The translations under genes and the position numbers were made by a program. Shown here piece after piece: positions 59,808-64,000 of a stretch of DNA of 64,000 nucleotides. Source of the DNA: Eleusine coracana subsp. coracana (taxonomy: Eukaryota > Streptophyta > Magnoliopsida > Poales > Poaceae); assembly GCA_032690845.1 (NCBI GenBank), contig CM064422.1, forward strand, positions 4,650,001 to 4,714,000, read 5' to 3'. Positions within the stretch are counted from its first letter, which is position 1. Each line of letters begins with the position of its first letter. The notes beneath the pieces were generated by a model. That model was not told where the DNA came from, made no database searches, and saw nothing but the letters and a program-made list of their open reading frames with translations.

Positions 59808-62800
59808 TCAGTACACTGTATGATCCCTAAGCCATTTTGTGGCGACCCATTTCTCACCCTTTATCACTGGGCAGCTACCATGAAGTGACGTCTGCGACAG
59901 CACATTCACGAAAGTTAGCACAATACAGTCATCTTGCATATAATTACTGCATGGATGAAAAATGACTTCACAACAACAAAAGTTCCTATGAGCAAAAGCG
60001 TTGATAAGAAAAACGATCAGGAACAAATTTTTTGACGAGAACGTACCGGATCGATTGTGCCATTTATCATAAGGGAGTAAAACAAAAGACCATCACCCTT
60101 CCTTGGCTTTACCTTAAGGCCAATGCACTTTTCATAGTCATACCCTGTATCCATATTCTCCCCATTCTGCATATTAGCACAGGATGCATCAGAATCTACT
60201 GATAAATTCATTGAAAAATTCCCTTGGCACTGACCTCATAAGGGAACATAGTTTCTCCCCCTTCTTCGACGTCCGTAAGATAAAGCAAGAAAGATGCCAC
60301 CTGATATACCACATTTCACGTAATTTCTTTAGTTCCATACTCAACCTTACTTAAATTACCTGCCTACTAAACTGAAAACATATTCTGAAAAATTCAATGA
60401 ATACTGAAAATGAGACATCAAGAGAGAAACAAATAGAAATCCAGGAAACAAGCACAAAAAATAGATGGTGCCTTAGACTACATCATCTTGTCTATCCCAG
60501 ATGTAGGAAGACATCTTATAATCCTTGTAGAAGTAAAAATGGTACAACACGCTCAACATGACAATGAAGCTCAAGCTGGACAGAAGCCAAGAGAAATTAC
60601 AGCTCACCCTTTGACTTTTCTGTGGACCATACTGAGCGGGATCGAATGCGTCATAGTGTGAAGCATATTTTTGTCCAATTTCATACCTCAGGACATTAAA
60701 GGCCTGCAACATATGGCAAAAGTCTATAACTAGTGAACAAATGAAATACTATGAATTATCATTTTCATGTCTTTTTCCAATAAAATTCTGAATGGTCCCA
60801 AACAAATGGCATTGGGCAGGAACTCGACAAATCAGATCAACATAAAATTTTTCTCAGGGGAAGAGAAACAATCAGAGTGTGCTGTTAAAGACTATGATAC
60901 TGCAATAATTAATCTAAAACTAAAAACACTCTTCACATTATCCTACCATGCTAATAGTAAGATTATTGTTGAGTTATATTCGCATATGTACAAGATAACA
61001 TTTCCCTATGTATTAACTCTTCTTGAGCCAGTATCATGTCACGAAACAATAAAGCTGCAAACTTGAAGTGAAATGCCAATATGTCACTGATTGACTTTTG
61101 TCCAAAGTTGTAGTGTTTTCAGATGTATTATTTTTGTACCTGCAGCTCACTTTCTTATTACACTATTCTATTTTACACCTATACATATCTGTTGCCTTTT
61201 CTCTCCCATTGTGCTCTAATACTTCTAAAATGCGTGTGTATTGTTAGATAGATTCAGTAGTATCATTAGACAGATTTTCTCCTATATCATTAAAAATGCA
61301 TATAGAAAAAAGGATATGTCATGGATTAAATGTTCAACGGCTGACAACCAAAATAAAAATGACAAAAAGCATGAACAATGAAAAGAACATGATGTTTTTA
61401 TTATATTTTCGCCTGAACACATGGTAGTATATTTTTACATCTTTATTTTATGTATATTTTAATTTGTTACTTGCTCTACTAACATCATATTTTTGTGTTT
61501 ACTTATCATAGCCCTAGTTGTACTATCCAATGTTTTACTTTTTGAAAATGATCTGACTATATTATATATAATATAGCTCAAACATACTTGCCGCATGATA
61601 ATTCTAATTGTGCTCTAAACTCTTCTCACTGTTGTAATAGATAATGAATTATCCAACCCATCTTAACTGGAAAGTTTTTTTTAAAAAAAGAATAGTGTAT
61701 ACTGTAGCAAGCTTGATGGAATAGCACCTCTCCATGATTTCTGGGTATCATGGTAGCCCTAGCAATCTTCTTTTCAACCTCTGCAAGGGTTCCACTTGGA
61801 TCTTCATTAGCAGTGAGGAATGTTCCAGAACTGTTGAGCATTAAGAATCATTAATATGAGAATCAAATATTACCACAGAGGTCAAGAAAAATAATCGCTA
61901 CATAATTGGATGTCAACATGAAGAACATGCTTTATGTAAAGTCATTTAATGTAAAATACATAAGCAAAATTACAGGAAAAGAATAGAATATTTTGATTTA
62001 TTGAAAGCTAATGAAAAATTCAGAAATCATCAGTGAACAAGCAAAGGTTAACAGCAGACATATTGATCAGATAGTGTGTTCGTAATAATAAGCAGAAATT
62101 CATCAAAAATCCTGATATGTCGTTGAAGTAGAGTATCATTGACAAAAGGCTGCACAACCTCTCCATAGAAATGTGTTCCATGCTGTTATACAAATTTTTT
62201 TACTACACTTTCATTTCATCTATAACCTTTACCTCGTCCTGATTCCTTTGGTACTCTCCGCGGTTTCTCCTTTCCTCAAAGCTAATGTTGATGGTTCAAG
62301 TCTTGCCTTTGCAACTTGTACTATATTATCACACTGCTCTGATGTCGCAAATTGTGGAAAGTATAATGCACGAGGCTGCCAGCTCAAAATCTGCTCAAGA
62401 GTGTTAGATATATGTTAATAAAACAGCATCACTTGGTTTCCTGAAGAAAATTAAAAGTTGGGGAGAAACAACGGTTATTTGTCCTGGTGAGGTTTGCAGA
62501 GTAATCTGTAACATAAGTAAAACATTCATTTAAAATATACGAGGAATTCACTGAATTGCTACCCTAAAAGCAAGGAATTTGATTATAAGGACACAACAGT
62601 GAGCTAAATGCATCTGTGGAGATAACTCAATGGTGCCTAAGTGAAACACATTGTCAATAGGATATTAAAACAGCATATCCCATCTTTTTACTTGGAACAA
62701 ACTTCTCCAACATAAACAATAATGCATACAGTTGTCCAATCTGGTTATAGACCGGGCAAGTCATATAACCTAGATAGCCCAGAATCTTCATTTGCAACAC

Positions 62801-63608
62801 TTACCATTTGCTGAAAATGACCTCGGATTACAAATGCTTGCCATGATTCCACAACACCATGCCCACGGCAAATGCATCACACCAAATCCGTTTTCGGAAT
62901 GTAATGGGAGATGATTTGCAGTCACAAATTACTTTCACTCCAAGTGTCCTCCCGTCACAACAAACCTCCAACAGACGAATTATGCTGCCATGGAGGATAA
63001 TGTGAATACCCAACACAGACCGGCCGGCGTGAAGTTCACGCAGAGCACTGATGCGTGCACGGTGCATCAATGCCCACCATGTCGTTATATCACAACACCA
63101 ACCTCTGACAAAACGATGTGCAAGCTGGACGGGATGCGTGCACGGCGCGTCAATGCCCGCTACGTACATCAGACAAACCTCTGACAAAACGATGCGCATG
63201 CGACGACGGAACAGCCAACCCACAGCTGGACGGGATGAGAACGAGACGTTACCTGGTACGGGATCAAGGACGGCGCTGACTCTCCGGACTCGCCGTAGGC
63301 CATCTCAGGCCACGCCGCCTCCAGCAGTTGTTCCCTCTGCGCCGGCAGGTCCACCTCCTCCGCCGCCTGCGGATCCTGCGCCACCACGGCCAGATCAGGA
63401 GCAGCGCAGCAATAAAGGATCGGAAGCACGCGGAGCCAGGCTCACGACGGCGTTACTGTACCTGGGTGAACAGGAGGGAGCCGAAGAAGCCGGCGAGGAA
63501 GAAGAGGGAGCAGGAGATGAGAACCACGGGGAGCCGCAGCCGCGTCCGCATCAGGCCCCCGCCGGCGGCGCCGCCGACGCCAATAACGCCGCCCCTGGCG
63601 CCCTTCAT
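59808..63608 (-). CDS. Prolyl 4-hydroxylase (2-oxoglutarate/Fe(II) dioxygenase), 298 aa, eight exons
   Basis: Type II membrane enzyme of the ER/Golgi that hydroxylates proline in extensins and arabinogalactan proteins. Exons in order of translation: 63462-63608, 63253-63375, 62233-62390, 61728-61830, 60608-60703, 60235-60300, 60047-60166, 59808-59891, all in frame. There is a short basic cytosolic tail, then an anchor LPVVLISCSLFFLAGFFGSL (about 26-45). The catalytic domain starts ILSWQPRALYFPQFATSEQC, with RTSSGTFL, YEIGQKYASHYDAFDP (iron ligands His and Asp), LTDVEEGGETMFPYE, KPRKGDGLLFYSL, and HGSCPVIKGEKWVATKWLRD (third iron ligand His; Lys for 2-oxoglutarate). The end HTVY is short, with no ShK domain. 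Intron 2 (62391-63252) contains a tandem duplication. Confidence 0.95.
63051..63208. repeat. Tandem duplication (83-bp unit) in the prolyl hydroxylase intron 2
   Basis: The unit starting atgcgtgcacgg and containing cctctgacaaaacgatg occurs at 63051 and again at 63134, with scattered differences. It lies fully inside the intron. Confidence 0.75.
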
Positions 63609-63736
63609 GCCGCAGCCACGGTGATGCGCTCTCGCTTGAGTCGTCTGACGCGTGTAGGCGGACGACGACGGCGAACTGAAGAGACGAGTGCTCGCGGGGC
63701 GCGGCGGTCTTGGTCTTCTTCCGTTACCTTCGCGAG

Positions 63737-63747
63737 TTATATATTTG
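63737..63747 (-). promoter_or_regulatory. Candidate TATA box of the prolyl hydroxylase gene
   Basis: The minus strand reads AAATATATAAC, about 130 bp before the ATG at 63608, predicting a leader of about 100 nt. Positions 63748-64000 are further promoter sequence without another gene. Confidence 0.5.
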
Positions 63748-64000
63748 TTAATAATCGGGTGGCAAAGATCTGACGGTGACGGATGGGCCCGAGGACACTT
63801 TCTTGAGACTTTTTTTTAGACGAACTTACTTGAGACTTGAGAGACGGTCCGTAGGTCACGTGCGTGCGACGGGAAGACCGTGGGCGGCTGTGCTGGGCCT
63901 GGCCCAGTTCACGGGATAGCAGCAGTCTGCAACTGCAACTAACTGCTCTGCGTTTTTCTCAAAAAAAAAAAAGAACTAACTGCTCTGCGTCTCAAACTGT

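Noticed and set aside
63051..63773. 240-codon plus-strand frame across the prolyl hydroxylase 5' end
   Set aside because: Antisense to exons 1-2 and driven by GC content and the intronic tandem repeat.

Overview
This window is nuclear DNA from a grass (Poaceae), probably a panicoid. The evidence is split genes with GT-AG introns, GC-rich first exons, a class III peroxidase tandem pair, and a dense layer of grass-type transposons (SIRE-like copia, L1 LINEs, Tourist and Stowaway MITEs, MULEs, a Helitron and a tRNA-derived SINE). I saw no prokaryotic, organellar or CRISPR-like system.

Layout. Positions 1-4430 are a nested repeat: a copia LTR inserted into a decayed L1 LINE. Positions 4430-8300 are intergenic, with a Tourist MITE that carries a MULE-type MITE. 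A two-exon gene for a 94-residue protein of unknown function lies at 8333-8776 (minus). Positions 9000-16300 are gene-poor and hold a LINE 3' remnant and a 75-bp tandem duplication. Two class III peroxidase genes follow on the minus strand (16318-18467, four exons; 22933-24021, two exons). Between them is a decayed tandem array of a unit of roughly 0.5-0.8 kb. Positions 24400-32200 are intergenic with a Stowaway, a Helitron and a MULE MITE. A DUF863-like short protein gene is at 32753-33543 (plus), followed by a Pack-MULE candidate at 33970-34717.

A complete ten-exon casein kinase 2 alpha gene lies at 35610-40124 (plus). It has an N-terminal extension and a four-codon uORF that overlaps its first start. 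Positions 41400-48000 hold the last two exons of ARPC4 (46237-46530). A 2.1-kb internally deleted copia element with a perfect target duplication lies directly upstream of them. Two inverted copies of a 345-bp MITE bracket this block. Positions 48800-53700 carry a SINE, a MULE with a perfect 9-bp target duplication, two Stowaways and a hAT transposase remnant. The minus-strand kinetochore gene NUF2 (53955-57256, ten exons) and a minus-strand prolyl 4-hydroxylase gene (59808-63608, eight exons) close the window.

The genes do not form one pathway. They are ordinary single-transcript plant genes: wall and apoplast redox (peroxidases), extensin/AGP hydroxylation in the secretory pathway (prolyl hydroxylase), cell division (NUF2), signalling (CK2) and actin nucleation (ARPC4 remnant). 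Exon coordinates of every intact gene were checked by counting codons across each junction. All six intact models close in frame with canonical splice sites.
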